Of a stretch of DNA of 64,000 nt, positions 48,504 through 60,724 are shown one piece after another. Position 1 is the stretch's first letter. Each line of letters begins with the position of its first letter. The DNA comes from Clostridium sp. NkU-1. Lineage in GTDB: Bacteria; Bacillota_A; Clostridia; Lachnospirales; Lachnospiraceae. The notes below the pieces were generated by a model, which did no database searches, had not been told where the DNA came from, and saw nothing but the letters and a program-made list of their open reading frames with translations. Location: NCBI GenBank assembly GCA_001312405.1, contig BBDR01000005.1, positions 62,001-126,000 of the forward strand, given 5' to 3'. The position numbers were made by a program, and so were the translations under genes.

Positions 48504-49676
48504 CTATATTCTGGCTGCACCGCTTTCCCTGGCCGCCTTTTTTTACGCTTCCGCCACGTTCTCTGAAACCTTTTTATCCAATGCATTAGGAATGACATAT
48601 TCCTCATTTAACTCCTCATCGGAAATCATGGAGCAATGGCATATGCCGCCGCAAGCTTCATTTCCTCATTGATTTCCCTGGCTCTTACCTCTAAGGCGCC
48701 TTTGAAAATACCCGGAAAAGCCAGAACATTATTCACCTGATTAGGGAAATCCGAACGGCCGGTTCCTATGACTCTGGCACCTGCTTCTTTGGCCTCCTCC
48801 GGCATAATTTCAGGCGTTGGGTTTGCCATGGCAAAGAGGATGGCATCCTGGTTCATGGAGCTTACCATTTCTTTGCTTACAATGCCAGGGGCAGAAACTC
48901 CGATAAAGACATCCGCACCCTTTAATGCATCCTTTAAATCTCCCTTTAACTGATCCGGATTTGTTATTTCTGCCAGTTCCTGCTTGGCATGGTCAACTCC
49001 TTCTATTCCCCGATATAAAATGCCGACTTTATCACATGCAATCAGGTTAGAAACGCCGCAGGCAAGCAAAAGCCTGGCAATGGCAGTTCCTGCCGCTCCT
49101 GCACCGTTCACCACAACCTTAATTTCTGTGATGTCTTTGCCTACTACCTTTAACGCATTGATGATTCCTGCCAGCACCACAATGGCGGTTCCATGCTGAT
49201 CATCGTGGAATACGGGAATATCAAGCTCTTTTTTTTAACCGTTCTTCTACTTCAAAGCACCTTGGTGCTGAGATATCCTCCAGATTGATGCCTCCAAATC
49301 CCGGCGCAATCCATTTGACTGCTGTTACAATTTCATCCGTATCCTTGGTATCCAGACAGATCGGAATCGCATTGACATCTGCAAATTCCTTAAACAAAAT
49401 TGACTTTCCTTCCATAACAGGAAGACCTGCCTTTGGCCCGATGTCCCCAAGCCCAAGCACTGCCGTTCCGTCAGTAACAACTGCCACCAGATTTCCTTTT
49501 GAGGTATACTTATATACCTCCTCCTCATTGGCATGAATTTTACGGCATGGCTCCGCTACTCCAGGAGTATAAGCAAGGCTTAAATCCTCTCTGGTTACTA
49601 CAGGAACCTTAGCTCTGATTTCAATTTTTCCCACATGACGTTCATGTAATTTTAAGCTCTCTTCAAAATAATTCAT
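48504..49676 (-). CDS. NAD(P)-dependent malic enzyme
   Basis: Oxidative decarboxylation of malate to pyruvate and CO2. SLAYTPGVAEPCRKIH (catalytic Tyr), NLVAVVTDGTAVLGLGDIGPKAGLPVMEGK (catalytic Lys region), VFHDDQHGTAIV (metal/substrate site) and VVNGAGAAGTAIARLLL (nucleotide fold). Breaks: an A run at 49231-49237; near 48645; and one missing G near 48535, where GCGTAA should read GCGGTAAAA, giving EAVKKAARESGAARI. Corrected ~390 aa. First gene of the organic-acid operon with the carrier and CitAB. Confidence 0.92.
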
Positions 49677-50035
49677 TATGGATCCCCTTCCCTCTCAACA
49701 CTTCTTTTGGTTGTTTTGTCTACAAACCGTAGGATAACACAAACGAATTATAACGAAAATATTATAAACATAAAGAACTCATAAAGTTCATATTGTATAT
49801 TTTGTTAAATAATAAACGTTTTTTATGGTGATTTCATATATTTTAAATAATCAATATGGCCCGGCACATTTCCCTGCTGTACTCTCCCGGAATAAACTTT
49901 CATTCAAGTTTCATTGGGACGTTTCTTAAGGCTATCGCTGTATCAGCCGGAATTTTGCCCGGATGCAAAATCCAAAGGCGAATAATATCCTTTTACCTGC
50001 AAATAATAACCCTATTAATATTAAGGAGAATAATT
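49677..50035. other. Gene-free stretch, ~360 bp
   Basis: Very AT-rich. The minus strand holds candidate TATAAT -10 elements near 49755 for the malic enzyme operon. No conserved structure or coding sequence is evident; a possible short ORF on the + strand here merely extends the small gene at 50036. Confidence 0.5.
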
Positions 50036-50185
50036 ATGGCAAAAGATTCACAACTTGACCCGAAATCGGTCCGTAAGAAAAAAAGCCAATGGAGGTCCTA
50101 CCATGCTGAGAGCGCATTAGATGGAGAAAGCCGAAATACGAAAAAGCAGTCAGGCAGCCGTCACAAACCCGGTAATGATAAATAA
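50036..50185 (+). CDS. Small basic protein, 49 aa
   Basis: MAKDSQLDPKSVRKKKSQWR plus a hydrophilic Ser/Lys-rich tail. The AAGGAGAATAATT ribosome site in front of ATG 50036 is strong. No signal, no helix. I do not recognise the family; small, very hydrophilic proteins of this kind in clostridia are often sporulation-linked, but nothing here proves that. The next small gene follows in 29 bp. Confidence 0.6.
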   Translation: MAKDSQLDPKSVRKKKSQWRSYHAESALDGESRNTKKQSGSRHKPGNDK

Positions 50186-50214
50186 TCCACTTTTTATGCA
50201 AAGGAGCAAATGAT

Positions 50215-50455
50215 ATGAACCGTGACAAGCTCATCGACCAGGTAAAAAAATGAATATGCACGAATAGCCTCTGCTGAATCCCAACAGCATTTCCATCAGA
50301 CCACAACCGAATTAACACCGGAAGCATACTATGAAAACCTGTTAAGCAAAGCCATCAGCGAAATCAACAGAGGAACCTTTGACAATTTCAAATCAGGGGA
50401 AGAAATAGTAAATGCTATTGCAAATGATAAGTCCTGGCTTACTGATTGGAAGTAA
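50215..50455 (+). CDS. Small acidic protein, ~79 aa, frameshifted
   Basis: From ATG 50215 (after AAAGGAGC) the ORF reads MNRDKLIDQVKK and stops at a seven-A run (50244-50250). Removing one A continues as EYARIASAESQQHFHQTTTE...YYENLLSKAISEINRGTFDNF...IVNAIANDKSWLTDWK to TAA 50453-50455. Acidic, no membrane segment. Probably cotranscribed with the preceding gene and closed by the terminator at 50498. Family unknown. Confidence 0.6.
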
Positions 50456-50497
50456 CTTTAGCCGCAGATTTATAAACTTTATATTAAAGCGCAAATG

Positions 50498-50537
50498 AAA
50501 ACCGCAGTCCATTTTAAAAGGATTGCGGTTTTCAATA
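50498..50537 (+). terminator. Terminator of the small-gene pair
   Basis: AAAACCGCAGTCC, loop, GGATTGCGGTTTT then CAATA. Confidence 0.8.
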
Positions 50538-50560
50538 TAACATTAGAGCTATAAATGAAA

Positions 50561-50617
50561 AACCCCTGAAATGTAATCAAGCAAGGTTCCAGCCATTACG
50601 ACAGTTCAGGAGTTTTA
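50561..50617 (-). terminator. Terminator after the phosphoesterase gene
   Basis: Minus strand AAAACTCCTGAA ... TTCAGGGGTTTTTC; arms are separated by ~30 nt, 8 bp after the stop at 50625. Confidence 0.6.
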
Positions 50618-50624
50618 TTCCATC

Positions 50625-51548
50625 TTAGTTATTATAATGAGTCGAATATGGATTTTTCTTAAAATCATAATTTTCAAGCGGTATCGGTCCTCTGACTACT
50701 GTCCTGTGAACACGTAAATCTCCATTTTCATTGGCGGCAATTCTCCAGTCAACCATTTGTATTTTGCCATTAACAATTTCAATTCCATTTAACCCACGAG
50801 TACGTATACAGCATCCAGTATTAAAGTATGGAAGGTCATCTGCTTTCGGAAACTTTGGTCTGTGAGTATGTCCACAGATAAGCATCATTTTATGTTTTTC
50901 TATCCATCTGTCATAAACTTTCTCTACTTTATGCCTTTTATATAAATTACGAGCCGGGCTGGTTGGATTGCCGAATCCAACAATATGCAGATACCTCCAA
51001 AAATATCGAAGTAACAGCATGGAAAAAAAACCATAACTGATCATTAATAATGTCACCCTGATGACCATGCAGTACAAAGATCTTCTGCTTCGTTTCCTTA
51101 TGCTTGAGAATTACAGCCTCCTTTGGCTTTAATCCCCTATATAAGTCCACTCGTATTTGGTTGTATTCATCATAATATTGATAATAATTCTCTTTGATAA
51201 ATCGCTTTGATTTTAAATAAATATTATGATTCCCATATAACATAATAAAGCGGCCTTCATCATAAAACTTTTTTATTACTGTAAAAACGTCGCTATGGGC
51301 TAAACGAATAACACTAAAATTCTTGTATTCCCAAAGCTCGTCTCCATCCCCGACTTCTATATATTCATATCCTTCTTTGTAATAGTAATTTAATGCATGC
51401 AAAAAAAGATTCTGATTTCTAGTGAATTCATCTGAAATGCTGTCATCACCCCTATGGATATCACTAAAAATATATATTTTGTATTATCATCAAAATATAC
51501 AATATCAGCATTTTTATAAGCATTATTCAATCGTCTGTCAGCTTTCAT
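50625..51548 (-). CDS. Calcineurin-like metallophosphoesterase
   Basis: All five family motifs are present after correction: FFSDIHRGDD, GDGDELWE, YGNHN, LHGHQGD, CGHTHRPKF. Corrected ~308 aa. Breaks at a T run near 51470 (KYIF..FSDIHRG) and near 51025 (QLWFF..SMLLLRYFW). ATG 51548 follows ATGGAGG. A hydrophobic stretch (LLRYFWRYLHIVGF) in the middle could touch the membrane, as in UDP-diacylglucosamine pyrophosphatase-like or serine/threonine phosphatase-like members. Substrate unknown. Confidence 0.85.
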
Positions 51549-51667
51549 CTTACCTCCATTAATATCAAACTTATAATCTATTATTGGAATTTTACCGTTA
51601 ACTGCTGTCCGATTTCTCCATTCTTATGCCATAGGACCCGATTTCCCTTGAACAGCAAAACAAGGTA

Positions 51668-54600
51668 CTATACGATAACCAGATGCTTTTCTCCATCATC
51701 CGCCAGTAAAACCCTATTCCCCTGAATGGACCTGTCATCCACTGTGATCCCATCGGTTGTCAGGGTTCCCTTACTTCTGCTTTCAACCCTGATTTCATAG
51801 AGGGACCTCCCATACTTATATTCAATGGAAAAATCGCCGAAGCTTGCCGGTGTGGCCGGATCAATGACCAGCTCATTCCCTTCCTTCCGAATACCCAGAA
51901 ACCAGCTTAACAGTCCCTGATACATCCAGCCTGCAGAACCGGTATACCAGCTCCAGCCGCCTCTTCCCGTATAGGGCGGGCTTAAGGATATATCCGCTGT
52001 CATTACGTAGGGCTCCTTTTCGTACTTAAGCACATCCTTCCTGTTTTGCGTCACATGAATCGGGTTAAGTATGGTGAACAGGGTTTGGGTCATATGATAG
52101 TCACCGAGCATTGATGTGGCGATTGCCAGCCAGACCGCTGCATGGGTATACTGGCCTCCGTTTTCCCTCATGCCGGGGATATAATTTTTAATATAACCTG
52201 GGTTTTTGCTTGTCTTATTAAAGGGAGGCGTCAAGAGAAGGGAAAGAGCATCCTCTTCTCTTACCAGATAACGCCATGCTGACTGCATGGCTGTTTTTGC
52301 CCGCTCCTCTTTCGCCCCCTTTGATATCACGCTCCAGGACTGGCTGATGGAATCGATCCTGCATTCATCATTTTCCTTTGATCCCAGTTTGGAACCGTCA
52401 TCGTAAAAGGCCCGAAGATACCACTCCCCATCAGGCGTGCTCTTCGATGCTTTGAAGCAGGTTTTCCCGTTTCTGCTCCAGCTCCCGGCCGTAGGCTTCA
52501 TCACCTGCCTGACGGCACAAGGGAATGAAGTCACCCATTACAGTATACAAAAACCAGGCCAGCCAGACACTCTCCCCCTTTCCCATCATTCCTACCTCAT
52601 TCATACCGTCATTCCAGTCGCCTCCGCCCATAAGGGGAAGTCCGTGTTCTCCGAAGCCGGTCCTGTCAATGGCTTTTTTGCAATGCTCATAAACCGTTTC
52701 GCAGACCTGGGATATTTCCGGGGTAAACATCACATCATGCTGGTCTGCCTTTAGCACCGGACCCTTGATATAAGGTACCTGCTCTTTTAAAATCGTGGTA
52801 TCTCCGGTGCTTTTTAGGTAGGCAGCTGTGCAGTAAGGCAGCCATAGTAAATCATCGGATATTCTGGTCCTTACGCCGATCCCCATGGGCGGATGCCACC
52901 AATGCTGAACATCTCCTTCTTCAAACTGCCTGCTGCAGGCAATCATAATTTGCCTTCGCAAAATGTTTGAATCTGCAAAGAGAAGGGAAAGAGCATCCTG
53001 AAGCTGGTCCCGGTATCCATAAGCTCCACCGCACTGATAAAAGCCTGCTCTTGCCTGAATGCGGCAGGACACTGTCTGATAGAGCAGCCAGCCGTTAACA
53101 AGGATATCCACGGCCCTGTCCTTTGTCTTTACCTGTACCGTTCCCAATAATCCATCCCAATAGGCTCTCACCCTGTCAAGCTCCTTATTAGAAGCAGCTG
53201 CCTCCCTGTATTTGTTTCTGAGTTTATATATCTCTTCAAGCTGGTGCTCTGCCCCAGCCCGAACAACACCGTCCTGCTCTCTTCGGGCTGTAATGCAACG
53301 GATACCTGGACCGCTCCGCAGGATCATAGCATACCCCCGTATTGCAGGATAGCTTGACCTCCGCTCCCCTGGGCTCCCTGACGCTGCCCTTCTGCCCCAG
53401 AAACTCCTTCCTGTCACCGGTATAACCGATTATGGTTTCACTGGAAAACAGATAGGAATAGGTGTTTTGAAAGTTCATGGTATAGATGTTCTTTGCATAT
53501 AAGCACTCATGCTCATTGTCATAGGTGGTCAGGATATAAGGATTGGTCTGCTCCCCCTGGGTGCCCAGAACCCATTCCACATAATAGGTCAGGCTTAAAT
53601 ATTTTACTTTATCTGAACGGTTTGTAAGAGTAAGGCTCCATAGCTTCAATGACTCATCTAAAGGAGTAAAAACAGTCAGCTCCTGGTCAACCTGTGCTTC
53701 CTCATGAAGGAACCTGCTGTATCCAAACCCATGCCTTACCCGGTAAGTGCCCCGGTCAGACCTTCCCAAAGACATGGGAGTCATTACCTCACCGGTCATT
53801 TCATCCAGAACATAGATAGCCTCAGAGGCTCTGTCACTTACAGGGTCATTGGACCAGGGAGTCAGCTTATTTTCCCTGCTGTTGATGCTCCAGGTAAAAC
53901 CGGCGCCCGACTCTGATATCTGGAATCCAAAGTTCTTGTTTGAAACAACATTAATCCAGGGTACCGGCGGCCTGTTATTACCTTCCAGCAGAATTTCATA
54001 TTCCCTGCCTTCACAGGCAAATGCCCCGAAGCCGTTAAAAAATTCATAATTCTCTGATTCTTTCTCCTGTGTTGTTGGTGCATATGCTGTGTCCAAAGCC
54101 CTTCCTCCTTAAAGCCTAATATTCCTCAAGTAATTCATACTGGTTTTCTTTCACATTGGTAAAATAGATCCCCGTCTTCTCTGAAAATACAACCCGTGCT
54201 ACCGTATACAGCAAATCAAGCTCCGCCGGTTTCAGTTCATAGGTATGCAGCGTAAAAAAGCTTGGCTTCTCACTTCTGGAATCATAAATCCGAAGAGAGC
54301 TTGTCATATCATTGATGAGTTCATCCACTTCCTGCAGGTAGCCAGGCTTGGAATCAATCAGGATGATTAAATCTACCATAACACGGTTGATCCTCATATA
54401 TTCGTAAGCCTTTAATGCATCCTTTACGATTCTCTCCTCTTTCATGGACCGGACCATTAAAAGCAGAATGGGATTATCGCCGGATATTCCGAATTTCCAT
54501 AAAAAGCTCTGATTCATAAAATTCCGCCTGATATTTTCATCCGGCCCCCGGTAAATATTCGAAGAATAGAAGACCGGGCTGATTAAATCCTGAAAGGCGT

Positions 54601-57600
54601 TTAACTGGGTTCTTGTAATCTCCAGATACTTTAGCTCCAGGTTGGTTTGAAGCCGGAATTTCTCCAGGATATCATCGATCCGGTAGCTTACATTCAATTC
54701 CCCGGCGATTTTTATTGCTTCCTCTTTACTGCTGCACACTCCGGTAATGAAAGAAATGCAGGCTGTTTCACCTGCGCCTATGCAAAGCTGCGCCCTCAGG
54801 CTCATAATGGATCATTACAAAAGCCTGAATTATTTAAAAATGCAATGCTGTTAACCACAGCATCCGGATTCTCCAGGGTATTGTTTCTTCCGATAAAACG
54901 TTTTCTGTCATTTTCATATTCTAATTTTTTTGCATAGCTTTGTACCTGTCCTTACCATGTGCATCACATAAGGATTATCATCTTCCTTCTTACGCCGCCT
55001 TTTCGCAAGGAAGATATCCTGCTCTTCCAGGTACTCACTTTCCAGAAAGAGCTTATTAAATGCCGGATGGCTTAACTCTGCCAGATGGGTATCATCCACC
55101 ACCTCTAAATAGCTGGTCACTTCCAGCTGCTTTTCCTCATTTCCATGATTGGTAAAAGTGATCTTGCGTATCTCATAGTTATAGTCCGCATTCAAACTGA
55201 CGATCATGTGTGAAGAAATATTCCCATCTCTTCGTTTAAATTCCGCCTGGTGAGGACTGAAAACCACCTGGTAATCCTCCGGCGGCTTTTTGGTCGGATG
55301 GTAGGCGGCACTCCAGACCTTTCCCTTTTTCATGTCTTTGATATAGATATAATTACCTGTATTCGCATAAATATCCGACCGGAAACGGTAAAGCATCCGG
55401 TCCTCATATTTGCTGAAGCCATCCCCATCGGTGGTTATCATCAGGGAATAATTTCCATTTGACAAATAATTCACAACCGGTGAATTGACGCCGGTATGAT
55501 TAACATACCGGTTACTGTAACTATCTTCTTTAAAAAGCGGCTTTCCGATCTTTATTGTATATCCCTGCTTGGCAATGGAAATCAAATAGGACTGGCGTTT
55601 TTCCTCCAGCAGTACTTCTGTGGCTTTTATCATCATCTCCCCGTGGAACCTCTCCCGAAGAATCCCCTCATTCAGGTAATTATTAATTGCAGCCAGATTC
55701 ATCCCCTGATGATGGGCCATATAGGATTTCACAATGCAATAAGGGGTCAGCTCCACAGAATTCGGTACATTAAAATCAACGGACTCATAGAAACCGTAAA
55801 TGCCGTAAGCACCTAATTCCTTCAGCCGTTTTAAATTATCAAGGCATTCCTCTTCTGCAATATCCAGTGCCAGCATCGTTGCATAGGGAGCAACCACCAG
55901 GGAGTTTTTACGGACCGGCTGGAGTCTTATCTTTGGAACACCAAAGGCTTTGTACTGGTAATTTGAGTTTAAGTCAAACCGGTAATACTGGGATTCCGAT
56001 ATTCCCCAGGGTATCTCCGATTCCTTTGCATACTTCATATGCTGGAGCACTGCTGCCCTGGCGGTCTGGGCGTAGACGGAGTCTTCGTATTCCTTGAATA
56101 CAAGATTTGGCATCAGATATTCAAACATCGTACCGCTCCAGGACACAAAGCAGGGAATTCCTCCCACAATGGTCAGCGGTCTTCCCAGTTTATGCCAGTG
56201 CTTTAACGGCACCTCCCCCATGGCTATGGCAAGAAGGCTTGTAAGTGCCGATTCTGATGCCATCAGGTCATAGCAGCCCTCATCCAGGGTGTGGGATGAA
56301 ACATGATATCCAATATGAAACAGCATTCTCTTTTCGTTAAATAAAAAACGGAAATCAACATTTGTTAAAATGCTGTCTATCTTATTACTGACCGCTCCGA
56401 TCCGTTCCATCATGCTATCCGCAAATTTATTGTCCCCCACCCCAATGCTGCGAAGGGAAGGATGGGAAGAAAATGCCTCTTCCTTCAGTTTTAATGCCTC
56501 GGTTTCCCTTATCGTACTGTCAATGAGATTCTTCAGCTGTCTGGTCCAGGGGTAATCTTTAAGCGGTGTAAGGTCCCTCTCATTTAAGTCTTCCCGGATT
56601 ACCGCAATATCATCGATCATTTCCCCTATCCTTTGATACCTGGACTTAAGTTCATTTCTGGCAGGAATTCCTGTTCTCATTTGAATTTCTTCATTGCTGT
56701 TTTCAACCGCTATCTTAAGTTCGGACAGAAAGTTGTCCGGATAAACCGGCCTGTCCATCTGCTCTAAAAGGCCGTTTTTCAAAGCAACCAGATGTCCCAG
56801 GAAATTGCCGCTGTCAACGGTTGATATATAAGCAGGATTTAATACCTCCAGGGTCTTTATGTGATACCAGTTATAGAGATGCCCATTAAACTTCTGCATT
56901 TTCTGAACCGTTTCCATCAGGTTTTCCACAGCCTCAACCGTAGAGCTTAAAGTCTCAAATCCAAAATCCCTGGCTGACAGGATTGCCAGAAACTGAAGTC
57001 CCATATTGGTCGGCGATGTTTTATCGCTGATTTTTTCCACCACCCCGATCTGGTAATTATCCGGACAGAGCCAGTTGTTTTTCTTAGTGGAAAGCTCCTT
57101 AAAAAAACTGCCAGGTTCTGCGTGCAGTATCCAGAAGCAGTTCTTTGTCCTGGGCTTTATTACTCAGCTGATGCTTCTTTTCCGGCTGGCTGATCTGGTA
57201 AGCGATTTGGTAGGCAAAGCACCAGTCGGCAATTACGGCTGCCGTCAAAACCATTCCTGCCGGGTTTAAATATCCCATAAATAAAATTATTAAAAGGGCA
57301 GCCGCCGGAAGAAGAGAACTCCACATCGTAAGAAAATACCCTTTTCTGGTATTGACAATGGAGGCGTCCACTGCTTCCGCCGTATTCCACCTTAGTAGGT
57401 TTTTCTTGCTGATAAAGATCCGATACAAAGTCCTGATCATTGCATCACATGCCACATAGGCACGGTAGGGAGTGATTGTAAACTCCAGGAAAGCCCTATA
57501 AAGCATCGCAGCAAGCTCCCGAAAGAAGCATTTATAAACAAGGGCAAGCTTTGGCCGGATCAGCTTCTGGGTAATCACTGCAAGCAACAGGATCACCAGG

Positions 57601-60239
57601 GTAAATATATCATTAAAGAAAACAATGGGTAACCAAAGATAATATGCCTTTGGCATCCACGCCAGATTTAGCAATACAAACAGTGTCTTACTTAAAGGAA
57701 CCATGCTTCTTCTTAAGTTGTCAAAGATTTTCCATTTTGACAGCGCACATAAGTTTTTCCCGTCCTGGGTCTTTTTTTTAAAAACAGCCAGGGTAAAAGC
57801 TGCCAGTCCCCGCGCAGCCATCGGTGTTCCCTTTTGGTAAAGGATAAAACACTGGTCGGAAAATTGTCCATAATCTTGACTGTACTGGAAAAAGCCGTCC
57901 GTGCATAGCAGCTTTCAAAAAGGTCATGACTGAGAATCCTGTTTTCCGGCACCTTGTTCTGCAGCACCTTGTGGAAGGCTTTCCTATCATAAATGCCCTT
58001 CCCGGTATAGATTCCTTTGTTAAAAATATCCTGGTAAATATCTGATATTACAGTCCCATAATGAGCAAGGCCTGATTCCCCTCCGAAGATTTTCGTAAAC
58101 CTGCTGCCGTTCTTATCCACAATATGATTTCTTACGGAGGCTGAATAATGACATAGCCCTCTTCTACCTTTTGACCTGCAGAATCCAGAATCGGTTTGTT
58201 TAAGGGATGATCGATCAGTCCCACCAGCTTTGCGGCATTGTCACGAAGCAGATTTGTATCCGCATCCAGTGTAATCACATACTGGAAGGTGGTAAGAAGC
58301 TTTTCATCGCAGTAAATGGAGGAAAAGGTGGTATCCTCCTTTCCCGCTCCATTTAAAAGGTTATTAAACTCTTCCAGCTTTCCTCTTTTACGCTCCCAGC
58401 CCATATAACAGTTCTCCGCTTTATTCCATTTGCGGCAGCGGAAGAACAGAGAAAAACGCTGGTGCTCCGACGGATAGAGCTCATTCAGTTCCTTCATACG
58501 GGCAACAAGGGCGCTTTCAATTACCTGGTCCTTTGCCATGAACTGGTCTTTAGAATCCTCAAAATCAAGGAGCAATGCAAAAAAAAGGTTGGACTGCCGG
58601 TTTGCCAGATAATGCTTTTGAAGACGGTCCATGTATCCCAGGCCCTGTTCCTTTGAGGAGACGATAACCGGCATGACCACAAAGGTTCTTGCTTCCGGCC
58701 GTATTTCCTCTAAATAGTTCAGGGAAGGAATCTTCCTGACCTTAATTCTTCTGGTAAATATAAAATTTGTAATCTCTATGGAAATACCCATTAAGAGCGG
58801 CATTGCTGCCAGAAGGATCATTACTTGCCGGCTGATATTATTAAGTCCGCCAAGGGTCCGGAAAGCATAGAGCAGGCAGGCACAAAGTGCCGGAATAATA
58901 AGGAACAGGGTAAAGAAATAAAGGAAGCCATTTACATTCATCCGTTTCTTTATTTTTTTGAGGGACCGGCTTTCCTAACGCCTTTGCTTTTAAAACCGGG
59001 TAACCCTTACCCAAAAGCCAGGCTCCCACATGATGAGAGCAATGAAGGTCAGCCCTTCCCTGAACTGCCAGCTCCAGACAGTCCTGAGCGATCTTTTCCT
59101 CCGGCAGACGATAACGGTGGGATAATTTAACAATGACCCCACGGTACATGCCCCTGGATTCCAGATCCATCTTTGGATATACCCCATCCGGATCCTGTGA
59201 TAAAATCTGCTCCAGACATGAATATTCCTCAAAGAACTTTTCTTCATCAACTTCATTGATATCTCTCAGGCTGACAATCAAAGTCCTGATATTTGTCTCA
59301 AGAAATGATTCAATCTTTCCTTCCTCCATAAATATGCCGGAGGTCTTCACCTGCCTTTCCATGGAAGAAAAATGATGTTCCAGGTATTTTTGAATGGAAG
59401 CCTCATCAAAAGACATGTTTCTTAACAGGTATATTACATGGGCATGGAAGGAGTAGTTCTGCCTTAAGTTATCCTCTGTTTTGCAAAGCAAGGCTGATAT
59501 AGCGGACGGTCCCTTCTTATCTGCCAGCTTATCCCGGAGAAAGCTTTCTGCCTTTGATTTCACATCAATCATATGAAGTATTTCATCCGCGATCACAATG
59601 ATTTCTTCAAGAATGCAAAAGCCCAGCACCTCCGGCAAAACCCAGATCTCCTTATCCGTAAGCGGGATTTTCTGCTGATAAGCATTCAGCATCACAGAAA
59701 TATTTTCTTCACTTAAGTGGCCGCCGGAAAGAGCCACCATTTTTTTTGCCACAACATAAATTCGTGGAAAGTTCCGGTATTCTTTTGACTCCAGGACCGG
59801 CAATACGGCATAGCTGGTTCCCGAGGTACGGACCTTTTTAATTTCCCGGTACAGCATCTGGAAATTGTCAAAGAGCCATCGTGCTGCCGGAATCAGGGAA
59901 ATGATATCGGTGGACACAGAAGAGATGCTGTCTCTTATTTTATTCAGCTTTTTATAGGCGGCCTGATTATAATCATTAAGGACAAAGCTATGTCCCACCA
60001 GTTTGACCTGGCTATGGCTTTCTGCCAGATCAAGCATCTGCTTCTCCCACTCACTTGGATCCAGTTTATTTTCTTCTCCCTGGAAACAGGCCGGGAAATG
60101 CACTTTCTTACTAAAATGATAACGCCGGTAATACAGTAAGGATAGTACAAAACAGATCAATACAGCCAGGATCAATAAGATATTCAGAAGAAAAGGTGAA
60201 TTTATATAAAAATTAGTTTTTTTCCAACAAGCTCTGCAA
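51668..60239 (-). CDS. ndvB: NdvB-like cyclic beta-1,2-glucan synthase (GT84-GH94), single giant gene
   Basis: Frame-corrected protein of ~2850 aa. N-terminal helix (residues ~15-37), WLFDNFQ block, then a GT84 glucosyltransferase domain (residues ~430-800) with TLDADT (~655) and HRWLRGDWQ (~804), further helices (~850-1000), a glucoamylase-like domain with SWSGTMFEYLMPNL (~1370) and IPWGISESQYY, and a C-terminal GH94 phosphorylase domain with YRDQLQDAL and GGGDWNDGMN (~2540; catalytic Asp). At least nine breaks, mostly A/T runs. TTG 60239 after AAGGAGG joins in frame once one A is removed (MQSLLEK...INSPFLLNILLIL). In Brucella/rhizobia this enzyme makes, elongates, cyclises and trims beta-1,2-glucan; clostridial homologues may make linear glucan. 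Confidence 0.9.
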
Positions 60240-60724
60240 TTGAAGCTCCTCCTTATTTAAGAAATCCTTCCGACATAACCATATCTTTTTACAGATAGTT
60301 TGTCTGTTTTTCTATAAAAAAATAGCGCAATATTATATTGTAGCACTTTTTCTGTCTTTTTATTAATTTCCTGTCAGATTTATAAAATTTATATGAATTT
60401 CCTGTTCTTAACTGGTAAATTTTTCCTGAACTAAATATCTACCCATAAAAACCACCCCAAAAATGGATATTACAATCCCGGCAAATAAGTCAATTGTTTT
60501 CTTGCACATGATCTGCCCACCAGGATTGTCCCTTGATTCTTTCAGCATTTTTCAGTACAATAAGTTCACTACAGTCATTGGCAAATTACAGTTGGGAAAT
60601 TATTGATAAGGCCAGCATGAGCCGGACGATGATTATCCTTTTGACCTGTGAGAAAAGAGAACTGTTCCAGCGCAGAATATTTTTGAGCGTTGATACAGCC
60701 GGTTGTGTAAGAGAGGAAAATGAG
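60240..60724. other. Divergent intergenic region, ~485 bp
   Basis: AT-rich. Holds the ndvB RBS and a TATAAT near 60335 on the minus strand. A 33-codon ORF on the minus strand (60408-60509, MCKKTIDLFAGIVISIFGVV...) encodes one membrane helix but has no good ribosome site; I regard it as chance or a remnant. The + strand leads into LysR. Confidence 0.5.

Noticed and set aside
60408..60509. 33-aa single-helix ORF before ndvB
   Set aside because: No ribosome site and no family match; possible chance ORF.
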